The notes beneath the pieces were generated by a model, which was not told the origin of the DNA, did no database searches, and saw only the letters and a list, made by a program, of their open reading frames with translations. Of a DNA stretch of 59,938 nucleotides, positions 8,197 through 18,089 are shown one piece after another. Every line of letters begins with the position of its first letter. The stretch's first letter is position 1. A program made the translations under genes and the position numbers. This DNA comes from an uncultured Neomegalonema sp. (GTDB lineage: Bacteria; Pseudomonadota; Alphaproteobacteria; Rhodobacterales; Rhodobacteraceae), in assembly GCA_937957975.1 (NCBI GenBank), contig CALFFK010000041.1:1-59938 (forward strand), in the 5' to 3' direction.

Positions 8197-9501
8197 TCAC
8201 CCGACCCCGCGTTTCTTTCGCAAACCATTCCAGTAATCGAGGCGCTTGCCAATCTCCCGCTCGAAGCCGCGTTCGACTGGGGTGTAAAACCGCGTGCGAC
8301 CCATGGCTTCGGGGAAGTAATCGCGCCCCGAAAAGCCATCGGGAGCGTCATGGTCGTAAGCGTAGTCCTTACCGTAACCCAGATCTTTCATCATTGATGT
8401 CGGCGCGTTGAGAATATGCATCGGCGGGTCGAGCGAGCCGGTTTCGCCCGCAGCCTTCATCGCGGCCTTGTAGGCGGTATAGGCGGCGTTCGATTTAGGG
8501 GCAGTGGCCATGTAGACAACGGCCTGCGCGATGGCCAATTCGCCTTCAGGGGAACCAAGAAAATCATAGGTTTCCTTTGCGGCGATGGCCTGAGCCATGG
8601 CTTGCGGGTCGGCAAGGCCAATGTCTTCGACGGCCATACGCACCACGCGGCGGGCGATATAAAGCGGGTCTTCGCCTCCCTTGAACATTCGCGCCAGCCA
8701 ATAAAGCGCAGCGTCAGGGTCAGAGCCACGCACGGATTTATGCAGGGCGGAGATGAGATTGTAATGCCCCTCCCGGCCCTTGTCATAGATGGGCGCACGG
8801 CGGGCGAGGGATTCAGTCAGGGCCAGCGCATCGAGCGGGGTATCGTCGCGCAAGGCGAACAATTCTTCAGCAAGATTGAGCAGGAAGCGCCCGTCACCGT
8901 CAGCCATGGCAATCAGGGTTTCGCGAGCTTCAGGAGTAAGCGGCAAGGGGTGATGGTCGGCTTCCGCGCGGGCCAGCAAGGTCTCCAATGCCGCCTCGTC
9001 CAACCGCCGCAAGACGAGAACCTGTGCGCGGCTGAGGATAGCGGCGTTCAGTTCAAAGCTGGGGTTCTCGGTCGTCGCACCGATGAGCACGATGGAACCG
9101 TCTTCCATATGGGGCAGGAAACTATCCTGCTGGGCGCGATTGAAGCGGTGTATTTCATCGACGAAAAGCAACGTGCCCTGCCCCGTCGCACGGCGGCCTC
9201 TGGCGGCCTCGAAGACCTTTCGCAAATCAGCCACACCCGTGAAGATAGCACTGACCTGTTCGAAATGCATATCCGTGGCATCAGCTAGAAGACGGGCGAT
9301 GGTGGTTTTGCCGACGCCCGGTGGCCCCCAGAGAATAAGGGAGTTCAGCCGACGCGCCGCAACCATGCGCCCAAGAGGGGCATCCGCTGACAGCAGATGG
9401 TCCTGACCAATAACCTCGGCCAGCACGACAGGACGCAGCTTGTCAGCAAGGGGGCGCGGGGCATCCTTTTCCAGACCAGCCGCACCGAACAAATCACTCA
9501 T
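8197..9501 (-). CDS. rarA: replication-associated recombination protein A (AAA+ ATPase, MgsA/RarA)
   Basis: A clamp-loader-like AAA+ ATPase that acts at stalled replication forks. The 434-residue length is normal. Walker A is GPPGVGKTT, Walker B is LLFVDEIHRFN, sensor 1 is GATTENPSFELN, and the C-terminal tetramerisation region contains SALHKSVRGSDPDAALYWL and the RarA ending LDYWNGLRKKR. It is the last gene after the degP-like gene and overlaps its stop by four bases, so the two are coupled. In many alphaproteobacteria the pair follows rplQ, as here. Confidence 0.95.
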   Translation of the reverse strand: MSDLFGAAGLEKDAPRPLADKLRPVVLAEVIGQDHLLSADAPLGRMVAARRLNSLILWGPPGVGKTTIARLLADATDMHFEQVSAIFTGVADLRKVFEAARGRRATGQGTLLFVDEIHRFNRAQQDSFLPHMEDGSIVLIGATTENPSFELNAAILSRAQVLVLRRLDEAALETLLARAEADHHPLPLTPEARETLIAMADGDGRFLLNLAEELFALRDDTPLDALALTESLARRAPIYDKGREGHYNLISALHKSVRGSDPDAALYWLARMFKGGEDPLYIARRVVRMAVEDIGLADPQAMAQAIAAKETYDFLGSPEGELAIAQAVVYMATAPKSNAAYTAYKAAMKAAGETGSLDPPMHILNAPTSMMKDLGYGKDYAYDHDAPDGFSGRDYFPEAMGRTRFYTPVERGFEREIGKRLDYWNGLRKKRGVG

Positions 9502-10991
9502 CCGGGCGTATCGAGGCGGAGGATTCGCCCGTTCCGCTCGATAGCGATGCGCCAGTAGCCATTCGCCTGTATAAGCGCCGCCTCCACATCCACGACACGC
9601 ATGATGGGGATGCCGTTGATCTCACGTAAAACATCACCAGGGCGTATGCCATGGCGCGCGGCATAGGAGCGCCCGGTACTGAGGATGATGACGCCCTCCA
9701 GAAAGGAATCAATGTCGTTTTCCTGCGCCAGCGCCGGATTAATATTCGCGATCACGGCGCCGGAGATAGGGCTGCGCCCGCCGATTTCCGCTGTGTCACG
9801 GGGCGGTTCTTCAGGGGCGACAACAAGGCGTACAGCAGTCTCAAGGCGTCTGCCATCGCGCAAATAACCAACGGGGAGAGCCTCGCCAAGCTGGCCCGTT
9901 CCAAGGCGGTAATCGAGTGAGGCAATGTCGGTGACGGGTAGCCCCTCGACATCAAGGACCACATCACCCGCCCGCAGCCCCGCTTCGCGCAGGGAACTGC
10001 CTGGATGCAGACGCGAGAGAATGACGCCATCAGGGCGCGCAAGGCCAAGGGATTCAGCAATCTCCTGCGTGACGGGCTGTCCATCAATGCCGAGCCATGC
10101 GCGGGCAATTGTCGCGCTGCCGATGCTGGCGCTCTCGACCGCCTGACGGGCAAGATCAGCCGGGATGGCAAAGCCGATACCGTTCGAGCCACCCGAAGGA
10201 CTGAGTATCATGGTATTAATACCAACAAGCCGTCCGCTCATATCCACCAAAGCCCCCCCCGAATTACCGGGATTGATGGCCGCGTCTGTCTGGATGAAAA
10301 CACGCCCGTCTTCGGCGCTGCGGGCCTGTGCCGAGATGATGCCCGTTGTAACGGTCTGACCGACACCAAAGGGGTTGCCGATGGCCAATACCAGATCACC
10401 GACTTCCATCGTATCGGAATCGCGGAATTGCAGGACCGGCAAACCTGTCGCTTCAATTCTGAGCACAGCCAGATCAGTGCGTGTATCAACCAGCAACACG
10501 CGGGCCGGAAACTCGCGGCGGTCATTAAGGGCAACAGTGATCTCATCCGCCCCCTCAATGACGTGGGCATTGGTCAGAACGATGCCGCCAGGATCGACAA
10601 TAACACCGGAGCCAAGGGAGGTTTGCGGCTTGGTATTTCCGCCGAAAGACCGGCCAAACAGCATCTCGAACATCGGATCGGAAAAGCGGCGGCTAACCGC
10701 AGTGCGGGTGTAAATGCTGGCCACTGCGGGGGCCGCCGCGCGCACGACCGGGGCGAAGGACAGATTTATCTGCTGTGCCGATTGCGGCACGATTTTGGGC
10801 AAGGGGGTCGCTTGCGGGATTTCGAAAGTTTCAAGGGGTGCATTCTGATCGGGCAGTGGTGTCATCACAATCGAAGCTGAATCATTGGCATCCTGCCGAG
10901 CCGCACCTTGCCCAACTCCGAATGCAATCAGCATCGCTATCGCAATACATGCCGTCACGATAGTGAATGATCGTATTCCGATGCCCCGCAT
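9498..10991 (-). CDS. DegP/DegQ-like periplasmic serine protease with two PDZ domains
   Basis: An HtrA-type protease that degrades or refolds damaged envelope proteins. A hydrophobic N-terminal segment (about residues 8-28, FTIVTACIAIAMLIAFGVG) acts as signal peptide or anchor. The trypsin-like domain carries the triad in TNAHVI (His), DTRTDLAVL (Asp) and GNSGGALVD (Ser). Two PDZ domains follow, near LGIDGQPV and in the last 90 residues (GRSYAARHGIRPGDVLREING). The length of 497 residues fits DegQ/DegP. The first ATG is preceded by GAGGAGAGGACAGAC. A terminator separates it from rplQ, so it probably has its own promoter in the gap 11015-11080. Confidence 0.9.
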   Translation of the reverse strand: MRGIGIRSFTIVTACIAIAMLIAFGVGQGAARQDANDSASIVMTPLPDQNAPLETFEIPQATPLPKIVPQSAQQINLSFAPVVRAAAPAVASIYTRTAVSRRFSDPMFEMLFGRSFGGNTKPQTSLGSGVIVDPGGIVLTNAHVIEGADEITVALNDRREFPARVLLVDTRTDLAVLRIEATGLPVLQFRDSDTMEVGDLVLAIGNPFGVGQTVTTGIISAQARSAEDGRVFIQTDAAINPGNSGGALVDMSGRLVGINTMILSPSGGSNGIGFAIPADLARQAVESASIGSATIARAWLGIDGQPVTQEIAESLGLARPDGVILSRLHPGSSLREAGLRAGDVVLDVEGLPVTDIASLDYRLGTGQLGEALPVGYLRDGRRLETAVRLVVAPEEPPRDTAEIGGRSPISGAVIANINPALAQENDIDSFLEGVIILSTGRSYAARHGIRPGDVLREINGIPIMRVVDVEAALIQANGYWRIAIERNGRILRLDTPG

Positions 10992-11080
10992 GTCTGTCCT
11001 CTCCTCGATGTTCTCCTTAAAGACCTAGTGCTTTCATTGCCGGAATTGAACCCCACACAGATCGCAGAAAGCATCCGGGC

Positions 11081-11110
11081 AAAAAAAAGCGCCCCCAATG
11101 GAGGCGCTTT
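11081..11110 (-). terminator. Rho-independent terminator after rplQ
   Basis: On the minus strand AAAGCGCC, a short loop region and GGCGCTTT form an 8-bp stem followed directly by a run of eight T. It lies 25 bases past the rplQ stop and ends the alpha-operon transcript before the protease gene. Confidence 0.93.
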
Positions 11111-11134
11111 GAAACCGGGATCGAAGGACAGCAA

Positions 11135-11560
11135 TCAGCCTTCGAATTCAGCCGTCTCTTCCATGGCGAGGCGTTCGCGGTCGGCGTAGCCTTTGGCTTC
11201 GGGATCACGATCGACGAATTCGATAATGGCCATGGGCGCGTTATCGCCATAGCGGAAACCGGCTTTCATAATGCGGGTATAGCCACCCTGACGATCCGCA
11301 TAGCGGGCCGCAACCACATCAAAGAGACGGGATACTGCCGCATCAGTTTTGAGCTTCGCGCGCGCAACACGACGCGAATGTACATCGCCGCGTTTGCCCA
11401 ATGTGATGAGTTTCTCGACATAGGGGCGAATTTCCTTCGCCTTGGGCAGCGTCGTCTTGATCTGTTCATGTTCAATCAGGGAAGCGGCCATATTGGCCAG
11501 CATTGCCTGTCTGTGAGAGTGAGTGCGGTTCAGTTTCCGCCGTCCGTTACCGTGACGCAT
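11135..11560 (-). CDS. rplQ: 50S ribosomal protein L17
   Basis: L17 binds domains of 23S rRNA near the peptide exit side. The 141 residues start [20 protein letters not shown], the family hallmark, and include [18 protein letters not shown]. The C-terminal tail is acidic (MEETAEFEG), a common alphaproteobacterial extension. It is the last gene of the long ribosomal cluster, 116 bases after rpoA across a strong hairpin, and ends at a Rho-independent terminator. Confidence 0.97.
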   Translation of the reverse strand: MRHGNGRRKLNRTHSHRQAMLANMAASLIEHEQIKTTLPKAKEIRPYVEKLITLGKRGDVHSRRVARAKLKTDAAVSRLFDVVAARYADRQGGYTRIMKAGFRYGDNAPMAIIEFVDRDPEAKGYADRERLAMEETAEFEG

Positions 11561-11641
11561 GGGATATTTTCCTCTTTGCTTTGTCAGGCCGCGCGCTGAT
11601 CTTTTTGATTATGAGCGACCGCTTTGGGTGGTGTCGTACGT

Positions 11642-11670
11642 TACAGCCCCGGATTAAATCCGGGGCTGTA
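11642..11670. other. strong hairpin between rpoA and rplQ
   Basis: A perfect 13-bp stem, TACAGCCCCGGAT / ATCCGGGGCTGTA, closed by a three-base loop, sits six bases past the rpoA stop. There is no T tract on the minus strand, so it is more likely an RNA-processing or stability element than a terminator; rplQ must still be transcribed beyond it. Confidence 0.8.
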
Positions 11671-11676
11671 GCTGCA

Positions 11677-12693
11677 TTAAAACTGATCCTCGAACTTCTT
11701 CGACAGTTCGTCGATATTCTCCGGGGGCCATTCAGTGACGTCCATACCGAGATGCAAGCTCATGCCAGTCAGCACTTCCTTGATCTCATTGAGAGACTTG
11801 CGCCCGAAGTTCGGGGTGCGAAGCATCTCTGCTTCTGTCTTCTGGATCAGATCGCCAATATAAACGATATTGTCGTTCTTCAGGCAATTTGCCGAGCGAA
11901 CCGAAAGCTCCAGCTCGTCCACCTTCTTGAGGAGGAGCGGGTTGAATTCCAGTTCCGGTTCTTCCGGCGCACGGACCTGCTCTTCGGGTTCGTCGAAGTT
12001 GACGAAAGTGCGAAGCTGATCCTGAAGGATGCGGGCTGCGAAGGCCAGCACGTCTTCGGGCGAGATCGAACCGTCCGTCTCAATCGTCATTGTCAGCTTG
12101 TCATAATCGAGAACCTGTCCCTCGCGGGTAGGTTCGACCTTATAGCTGACGCGACGCACGGGGCTGTAGAGGGCATCGACCGGGATCACGCCGATAGGCG
12201 CATCCTCGGCACGATTACTGTCTGCCGGAACATACCCCTTACCGACCTCGACGGTCAGTTCCATGTGAATTTCTGCGCCCTCATCGAGGTGACAGAGCAC
12301 ATGATCGGGATTCATAATCTCGACATCAGCAACCTCGGTGATGGCCGAAGCCTTCACAGGGCCAGGGCCTTTCGCGTGTAGTGACAAGCGTTTCGGCCCC
12401 TCAACATGCATCGCAAGCGAGAGCGATTTAATATTGAGTACAATGTCAGTCACGTCCTCACGAACGCCCGCCACCGATGAAAATTCGTGCAGCACGCCGT
12501 CGATCTGGATCGACGTGACCGCCGCCCCCTGAATCGAAGACAGCAATACGCGACGAAGGGCATTACCCATCGTCAGGCCAAAACCACGTTCCATCGGTTC
12601 AGCGATGATCGTGGCTTTCTTTTTCGGGTCTACACCCGGCTGAATATCAAGCGCGTTGGGCTTGATAAGGTCGGTCCAGTTATTCTGGATCAA
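11677..12693 (-). CDS. rpoA: RNA polymerase alpha subunit
   Basis: The alpha dimer is the assembly platform of RNA polymerase and contacts UP elements and activators. The N-terminal domain includes [20 protein letters not shown]; the C-terminal domain is in the last 80 residues ([19 protein letters not shown]). I choose the TTG at 12693: GGAGG lies five bases upstream, the protein then begins (M)[11 protein letters not shown] as in relatives, and the 338-residue length matches the family. An in-frame ATG at 12705 would overlap the Shine-Dalgarno and add four residues. It follows rpsK after a 142-base gap holding two hairpins. Confidence 0.96.
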   Translation of the reverse strand: MIQNNWTDLIKPNALDIQPGVDPKKKATIIAEPMERGFGLTMGNALRRVLLSSIQGAAVTSIQIDGVLHEFSSVAGVREDVTDIVLNIKSLSLAMHVEGPKRLSLHAKGPGPVKASAITEVADVEIMNPDHVLCHLDEGAEIHMELTVEVGKGYVPADSNRAEDAPIGVIPVDALYSPVRRVSYKVEPTREGQVLDYDKLTMTIETDGSISPEDVLAFAARILQDQLRTFVNFDEPEEQVRAPEEPELEFNPLLLKKVDELELSVRSANCLKNDNIVYIGDLIQKTEAEMLRTPNFGRKSLNEIKEVLTGMSLHLGMDVTEWPPENIDELSKKFEDQF

Positions 12694-12772
12694 AGGAGCC
12701 TCCATTCTCGTATAGGCGATGAACCGTCGCCCATATCTCCCGAGGATTCCGTATCCGTGGTTCAAACGAGTA

Positions 12773-12831
12773 CCCCGCCCCTACCGAAAAGGCAGGGGCG
12801 GGGGGGTATTCAGGTATCGTCAGGCGATACC
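12773..12831. other. two hairpins in the rpsK-rpoA spacer
   Basis: The first is a GC-only stem, CCCCGCCCCTA pairing with the CAGGGGCGGGG segment near 12793-12803. The second pairs GGTATCG (12813-12819) with CGATACC (12825-12831). Neither is followed by T residues on the minus strand. They occupy an unusually long spacer and may process, pause or attenuate the message before rpoA. Confidence 0.7.
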
Positions 12832-12835
12832 GAAT

Positions 12836-13225
12836 TCAAACACGGCGGCGCTTTGGAGGGCGACAGCCGTTATGGGGGATCGGGGTCACATCACGGATCG
12901 CAGTGATGGTGAGACCGACCGCCTGAAGCGCACGAAGAGCAGATTCGCGCCCGGAACCAGGGCCTTGCACCAGAACTTCGAGAGTTCGCAGACCATGCTC
13001 CTGTGCCTTTTTGCCCGCATCCTCGGCGGCCATCTGTGCGGCATAGGGGGTCGATTTACGCGATCCCTTGAAACCCATCGTACCGGCGGAGGACCACGAA
13101 ATCGCGTTGCCCTGAACGTCAGTGATAGAGATCAGCGTGTTGTTGAAACTCGCGTTCACATGGGCAACGCCCGACGCGATATTTTTTCGTTCCTTACGCT
13201 TCGTGCGCTGCTGGGTACGTGCCAT
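12836..13225 (-). CDS. rpsK: 30S ribosomal protein S11
   Basis: S11 lies on the platform of the small subunit near the mRNA exit site. The 129 residues contain [35 protein letters not shown] and the ending [18 protein letters not shown], all diagnostic. It is 12 bases downstream of rpsM and upstream of rpoA, the usual alpha-operon order (rpsD is absent here, as in other alphaproteobacteria). Confidence 0.98.
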   Translation of the reverse strand: MARTQQRTKRKERKNIASGVAHVNASFNNTLISITDVQGNAISWSSAGTMGFKGSRKSTPYAAQMAAEDAGKKAQEHGLRTLEVLVQGPGSGRESALRALQAVGLTITAIRDVTPIPHNGCRPPKRRRV

Positions 13226-13237
13226 CGGACAGCTTCC

Positions 13238-13606
13238 TTATTTCTTCTTGCCGGCGATGGCCTTCGCGGGGCCTTTGCGCGTGCGAGCGTTGGTGTGGGT
13301 GCGCTGACCGCGAACCGGAAGGCCGCGACGATGGCGCAGGCCACGATAGCAACCGAGATCCATAAGGCGCTTGATGTTCATCATGCGCTCGCGGCGCAGA
13401 TCACCCTCAACCATATGATCGGAATCGATGGCCTCGCGAATCTGCAACACTTCAGCGTCGGTCAATTCATTGACGCGGCGCGTGGTGTCGATCCCGGCTT
13501 TCTCGCAAATCTGATTTGCGATGCTTGGGCCAATGCCATGGATATAGGTCAGCGCGATGACGACGCGCTTGTTGGTCGGAATGTTCACGCCAGCAATACG
13601 TGCCAC
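13238..13606 (-). CDS. rpsM: 30S ribosomal protein S13
   Basis: S13 is a head protein that contacts the P-site tRNA and the B1 intersubunit bridges. The 122 residues begin [19 protein letters not shown] and contain [18 protein letters not shown] and the basic C-terminal tail [17 protein letters not shown]. It opens the alpha operon 169 bases after adk; no rpmJ lies between them. Confidence 0.98.
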   Translation of the reverse strand: MARIAGVNIPTNKRVVIALTYIHGIGPSIANQICEKAGIDTTRRVNELTDAEVLQIREAIDSDHMVEGDLRRERMMNIKRLMDLGCYRGLRHRRGLPVRGQRTHTNARTRKGPAKAIAGKKK

Positions 13607-13775
13607 GATAATATCTCCATCGAGTCGGAGCGGCGGGAGTATCCCGAACCGCGTGTCATTTCAAGCCCTGCCACGCTCAAGAAGCGCAGTCCGGGAATTC
13701 AGTGTGTGAATTGCAATCAAATCTGATGTGGCCAATTCTTCCCAGGCCTGAAATCTGATCTGATCGCGCGTCACA

Positions 13776-14420
13776 TTAGTTCAGGGCTTCGGCAATCTGG
13801 GCCGTAACCTCGTCAATCTCCGCCGTACCATCCACCAACGCGAGAGTATCCTTCGCATGGTAATAGCCGACAAGCGGCGATGTTTCCTTGTAGTATGCGA
13901 GCAGGCGTGACCGCATCGCGTCTGCATTGTCGTCATGGCGGTGCGTAAACTCGGTTCCGCCACACTTATCACACACGCCTTCAACCTTGGGCTTCTTGAA
14001 GCTCGTGTGATAGCCCTCTCCGCAAGTATGGCAGGTAAAGCGACCTGTAACCCGCTCGACCAGCTTTTCATCATCGCAACGCATCTCGATCACAGCGTCG
14101 AGGGCCATGCCTTTCTTCGCCAGCAGTTCACCGAACGCATCAGCCTGAGCCAATGTGCGCGGGAACCCGTCGAAAATCACGTTTCCCTTGAAGTCCGGTT
14201 GTTCGATGCGGTCAGAGATGATCCCGACGACAATTTCATCAGTGACCAAGCCACCTGACTCCATCACGGCCTTTACCTGTTTGCCAATTTCAGTTTCAGC
14301 GGCAACAGCCGAGCGCAGCATGTCTCCGGTAGAAAGCTGTACCATACCATCACGTTCGACGAGAATACGGGCCTGTGTACCTTTCCCGGCCCCCGGTGGG
14401 CCAAGCAGAACAATGTTCAT
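13776..14420 (-). CDS. adk: adenylate kinase (zinc-type LID)
   Basis: Catalyses ATP + AMP to 2 ADP in the cytosol. The P-loop is GPPGAGKGTQA at residues 7-17, the AMP site includes STGDMLR and GFPRTLAQA, and the LID domain holds four cysteines (CHTCGEGYH and CDKCGG), so it should bind zinc. Length is 214 residues. The start overlaps the secY stop by four bases, giving coupled expression with the translocon gene, as is usual in spc operons. Confidence 0.97.
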   Translation of the reverse strand: MNIVLLGPPGAGKGTQARILVERDGMVQLSTGDMLRSAVAAETEIGKQVKAVMESGGLVTDEIVVGIISDRIEQPDFKGNVIFDGFPRTLAQADAFGELLAKKGMALDAVIEMRCDDEKLVERVTGRFTCHTCGEGYHTSFKKPKVEGVCDKCGGTEFTHRHDDNADAMRSRLLAYYKETSPLVGYYHAKDTLALVDGTAEIDEVTAQIAEALN

Positions 14421-15748
14421 CTTTTCCGCCCTCGCAGTTTGGACCGCTGAATCAATCCTTCATACTGGTGGGCAAGCAAGTGGCTTTGTATCTGCGAAAC
14501 AGTGTCCATCGTGACCGAGACGATAATCAGAAGCGATGTACCGCCAAAATAGAATGGTACGGACATACGCGAGGTCAGGATTTCCGGTAGCAAACAGACC
14601 AGTGAAAGGTAAATCGCACCAACGACCGTCAAACGGGTCAGAACGTAATCGAGATATTTTGCCGTGTTTTTACCGGGTCGAATACCGGGCACAAAACCGC
14701 CATGCTTCTTGAGGTTTTCCGAAACCTCTTCGGGATTGAACACAACTGCCGTGTAGAAGAAGGCAAAGAAAACAATCAACGCGACATACAAGCCGAGATA
14801 GAGCGGCTGGCCACGGCCAAGCAAGGCCGTAACAGTGGTAATCCAGTCAGGGCCACCCTGACCGAAGAACCCAACTGCGGTAAGCGGCAGGATCAGCAAT
14901 GAAGAAGCAAAGATCGGCGGAATAACGCCCGCTGTGTTGACCTTGAGAGGCAGGTGCGAATTCTCGCCACCAACCATCTTGCCCTGATTCACCTGACGTT
15001 TGGGGTATTGGATGAGGATACGCCGCTGCGCCCGTTCCATGAAGACAACGAAGGCAATCACGACGACGGCCATGATAAGAATGGCGATAATGATTGCCGG
15101 CGACAGGATACCCTGCTGACCAAGGGAAAGGGTCTGCGCGATAGCACCGGGCAGTTCCGCAACAATACCACAGAAGATGATGAGAGAGATGCCGTTGCCA
15201 ACACCCCGCGCAGTAATCTGCTCACCCAGCCACATCAGGAACATCGTGCCGCCGACCAGAGTAGTCGCCGCAACAACGCGCGCAAACATGCCACCTTGGG
15301 CAAAGACGTCCTGTGTATCAAGGCCGGATGCCATGCCCCATGCCTGTACGGTCGCCAGCGCCAATGTACCATAGCGGGTATATTGGTTGATCTTCTTGCG
15401 ACCCTGCTCACCCTCTTTCTTCAGGCGCTCCAATGACGGCACCATGGACGTCATAAGCTGCATGATGATCGAAGCAGAGATATAAGGCATAATGCCGAGC
15501 GCAAAGATCGACATACGACCGATAGCGCCGCCCGTGAAGGTGTTCAGGATGTCAGCAAAGCCACCCTGAACCTGATTCACAAGCTGTTCAAGTCGCGCCG
15601 GATCAACATCGGGCAACGGGATATAAGTACCGAGACGATACACGATCAGCAGCCCTAGCGTAAACAACAGGCGGCTCTGGAGGTCTTTGGCTTTGCCAAA
15701 GGCCTTCCAACTCATGTTCGCGGCAAGTTGTTCAGCAGCCGAAGCCAT
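14417..15748 (-). CDS. secY: preprotein translocase subunit SecY
   Basis: The central channel of the Sec translocon in the inner membrane, with ten expected membrane helices. About 443 residues starting MASAAEQLAANMSWKAFG; the plug and first helices include TLGLLIVYRLGTYIPLPDVD, and ALGIMPYISASIIMQL and FNPEEVSENLKKHGGFVPG are SecY signatures. The frame runs further upstream into rplO, but the chosen ATG gives the family's normal N-terminus. It ends with a basic cytosolic tail (SKLRGRKR). Confidence 0.97.
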   Translation of the reverse strand: MASAAEQLAANMSWKAFGKAKDLQSRLLFTLGLLIVYRLGTYIPLPDVDPARLEQLVNQVQGGFADILNTFTGGAIGRMSIFALGIMPYISASIIMQLMTSMVPSLERLKKEGEQGRKKINQYTRYGTLALATVQAWGMASGLDTQDVFAQGGMFARVVAATTLVGGTMFLMWLGEQITARGVGNGISLIIFCGIVAELPGAIAQTLSLGQQGILSPAIIIAILIMAVVVIAFVVFMERAQRRILIQYPKRQVNQGKMVGGENSHLPLKVNTAGVIPPIFASSLLILPLTAVGFFGQGGPDWITTVTALLGRGQPLYLGLYVALIVFFAFFYTAVVFNPEEVSENLKKHGGFVPGIRPGKNTAKYLDYVLTRLTVVGAIYLSLVCLLPEILTSRMSVPFYFGGTSLLIIVSVTMDTVSQIQSHLLAHQYEGLIQRSKLRGRKR

Positions 15749-15785
15749 CACGCACTCCGTTTCGGAGAATGGCGCGAGCGATTGC

Positions 15786-16295
15786 TCACGCTTCCTGTTC
15801 TGCCGCTTTCTCTTTGGCGGCTTTTGGAGCGACGGCTTCGATAGTAACCGAGCCACCCGCTTTCTCAACAATCTCTTTCCCGCCAGCGGATACGCCAGCG
15901 GCAGTGATTTTCAGGGCAGATTTAAGCTCCCCTTTTCCGAGGATGCGAAGCCCATGCTTGCGCGGGCGGCGAACAACGCCGGTCGCGATCAGCGATTCCA
16001 TCGTCACGGGCTGTGACACATCAAGTGCGCCACGGTCGATGGCGGCTTGCAGCATCCCGGTATTGATGACCGCATATTCCTTGCGATTCAGACTACTGAA
16101 CCCGCGTTTGGGAAGGCGACGGTGGATGGGCATTTGCCCGCCCTCGAAGCCCTTGATCGCAACACCGGAGCGGGACGTCTGGCCCTTGATGCCGCGTCCA
16201 CCCATCTTACCAAGGCCAGAACCGGGGCCACGGCCACGGCGCTTCTTGCTTTTGGTTGCGCCGGGATTGTCGCGCAATTCATTTAGTTTAACCAT
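15786..16295 (-). CDS. rplO: 50S ribosomal protein L15
   Basis: L15 is a late-assembly protein of the large subunit. The body includes [35 protein letters not shown] and the [17 protein letters not shown] motif. The start MVKLNELRD is chosen because AAGGAG lies seven bases upstream; an upstream in-frame extension is ignored. At 169 residues it carries an alanine/glutamate-rich C-terminal tail ([12 protein letters not shown]). Confidence 0.97.
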   Translation of the reverse strand: MVKLNELRDNPGATKSKKRRGRGPGSGLGKMGGRGIKGQTSRSGVAIKGFEGGQMPIHRRLPKRGFSSLNRKEYAVINTGMLQAAIDRGALDVSQPVTMESLIATGVVRRPRKHGLRILGKGELKSALKITAAGVSAGGKEIVEKAGGSVTIEAVAPKAAKEKAAEQEA

Positions 16296-16368
16296 GACGC
16301 TCTCCTTTGCCGGAAGCACGGGTGCGCGTCAACGACACCCGGAACGCGGCTTCTTTTATATCGGAGCC

Positions 16369-16557
16369 TTAGCCCCGCTCTTCAATCACCTGTACGAGGT
16401 GAGGGATCTTGCGGATCATGCCACGCACGGATGGAGTATCTTCCAGTTCACGCGTCTTATGCATTTTATTCAGGCCCAGTCCAATCAACGTATCACGTTG
16501 ATCCTTGGGGCGGCGGATCGGGCTGCCGATCTGCTTGACTACGAGTGTCTTAGCCAA
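16369..16557 (-). CDS. rpmD: 50S ribosomal protein L30
   Basis: A small large-subunit protein, (M)[19 protein letters not shown] onward, 62 residues and so of normal length. The best start is a TTG: GGAGG lies nine bases before it, whereas the in-frame ATG at 16566 sits immediately next to GGAGG and would add three residues. The start lies inside the end of rpsE, overlapping it by eight bases, so the two are translationally coupled. Confidence 0.95.
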   Translation of the reverse strand: MAKTLVVKQIGSPIRRPKDQRDTLIGLGLNKMHKTRELEDTPSVRGMIRKIPHLVQVIEERG

Positions 16558-17128
16558 CTTGTGCATCCTCCGAAACCGCTTCTTCTGTCTTCTCGTTATT
16601 GCGTGGCGCTTCGCCACGACGAGAAACGAGCTGCGCGACTTTCAGGCCACGGCGAGATGCAACCCGACGGGGGCTGTCTTCGCTTTTCAGACCTTCAATG
16701 GTTGCGCGAACCATGTTGTAGGGGTTCTGCGAGCCATTCGACTTGGCAACAATGTCGCGAATGCCAAGCGTTTCAAAGACAGCGCGCATTGGGCCACCAG
16801 CAATGATGCCGGTTCCTTCCGGTGCTGTACGCATGATGACCTTACCAGCACCCCAACGACCTTCGGTGTCGTGGTGCAGGGTACGACCTTCACGCAGTGG
16901 CACGCGGATCATGTTGGTTTTGGCCTGCTCGGTCGCCTTGCGAATTGCTTCCGGGACTTCACGGGCCTTGCCCTTACCAAATCCGACGCGGCCTTTCTGA
17001 TCCCCAACCACGACGAGCGCGGCGAAACCAAAACGACGACCACCCTTGACCACTTTGGCCACGCGGTTGATGTGGACAAGCCGGTCTACGAATTCCGACT
17101 GTTCTTCTTCGCGATCTCTACGTGCCAT
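16550..17128 (-). CDS. rpsE: 30S ribosomal protein S5
   Basis: S5 shapes the mRNA entry and decoding region. The 192 residues contain the double-stranded RNA-binding part ([36 protein letters not shown]) and the C-terminal domain [20 protein letters not shown] 30-residue polar tail extends past the usual end. It lies 12 bases after rplR and overlaps rpmD. Confidence 0.98.
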   Translation of the reverse strand: MARRDREEEQSEFVDRLVHINRVAKVVKGGRRFGFAALVVVGDQKGRVGFGKGKAREVPEAIRKATEQAKTNMIRVPLREGRTLHHDTEGRWGAGKVIMRTAPEGTGIIAGGPMRAVFETLGIRDIVAKSNGSQNPYNMVRATIEGLKSEDSPRRVASRRGLKVAQLVSRRGEAPRNNEKTEEAVSEDAQVG

Positions 17129-17140
17129 GAGCGCGCTCTC

Positions 17141-17497
17141 CTAGAAATTGAGGCCGGCTTCGCGGGCAGAATCCGCGAGCGCCTTCACACGGCCATGGAA
17201 CAGGTAGCCGCCACGGTCGAAATAAACATCCTCGACACCAGCGGCTTTCGCACGCTCGGCAACGAGTTTACCTACCTGCGACGCCGCATCGACATCGGCT
17301 TTGCCGCGTAGCGACAGATCCTTATCGAGCGTGGAGGCAGCAGCGACAGTCACACCTTTGGTGTCGTCGATGACCTGAGCGTAGATATTGCGACCCGAAC
17401 GGAAAACACTGAGACGCAGACGCCCGCGCATAACACGCTTGAGTTTGCTGCGTACCCGCATCCGGCGACGGGCGAGTGGAGACATGGATTTTGCCAT
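17141..17497 (-). CDS. rplR: 50S ribosomal protein L18
   Basis: L18 brings 5S rRNA to the large subunit with L5. The 118 residues include [18 protein letters not shown] and the ending [19 protein letters not shown], both typical. Spacers to rplF and rpsE are 11 and 12 bases, with the normal spc-operon order. Confidence 0.98.
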   Translation of the reverse strand: MAKSMSPLARRRMRVRSKLKRVMRGRLRLSVFRSGRNIYAQVIDDTKGVTVAAASTLDKDLSLRGKADVDAASQVGKLVAERAKAAGVEDVYFDRGGYLFHGRVKALADSAREAGLNF

Positions 17498-17508
17498 TGT
17501 CGCGGCCC

Positions 17509-18042
17509 TTACTTCTTCTTGCCTTCCTTACGGAAGATGTATTCGTCGGCATAGCGGATACCTTTGCCCTTGTAAGGCTCAGGCTTGCGCCACTCGCGGA
17601 TGTTCGCAGCGACCTGACCAACCTGTTGCTGGTCGATGCCGCTTACTTCGATCTCGGTTGGCTTCGGGGTTTTCACCTCAATGCCTTCAGGGATCGCAAA
17701 GTCGATGTCGTGGGAGTAGCCGAGCGAAAGCTTGAGCGTCTTGCCCTGGGCTTGCGCGCGATAACCAACGCCCTGAATTTCGAGCTTGCGGATAAAGCCC
17801 TCGTTCACGCCCTTTACGCAATTTTCGATCTGCGTACGGGACATGCCCCACATCTGACGCGCACGCTGCGTGTCATTTGCGGGATTTACGGTAACAGCAC
17901 CATCATTCATCGCAACCACGACATCGTCGGGTGCGGTGAAAGTACGTTGGCCTTTTGGGCCTTTGACGGTGACGGTGTTACCGTCCAGTTTGATCTCAAC
18001 GCCCTTGGGCGCCTCGACCGGTTGCTTACCAATTCGGGACAT
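17509..18042 (-). CDS. rplF: 50S ribosomal protein L6
   Basis: L6 sits near the sarcin-ricin loop where elongation factors bind. Length is 177 residues, starting [19 protein letters not shown], with the two duplicated L6 folds and the C-terminal signature [20 protein letters not shown]. It is 47 bases downstream of rpsH. Confidence 0.98.
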   Translation of the reverse strand: MSRIGKQPVEAPKGVEIKLDGNTVTVKGPKGQRTFTAPDDVVVAMNDGAVTVNPANDTQRARQMWGMSRTQIENCVKGVNEGFIRKLEIQGVGYRAQAQGKTLKLSLGYSHDIDFAIPEGIEVKTPKPTEIEVSGIDQQQVGQVAANIREWRKPEPYKGKGIRYADEYIFRKEGKKK

Positions 18043-18089
18043 GGTCTTCCCTCATTCCTTCCGGGCCGGACGCCCTCATCACTGACACC

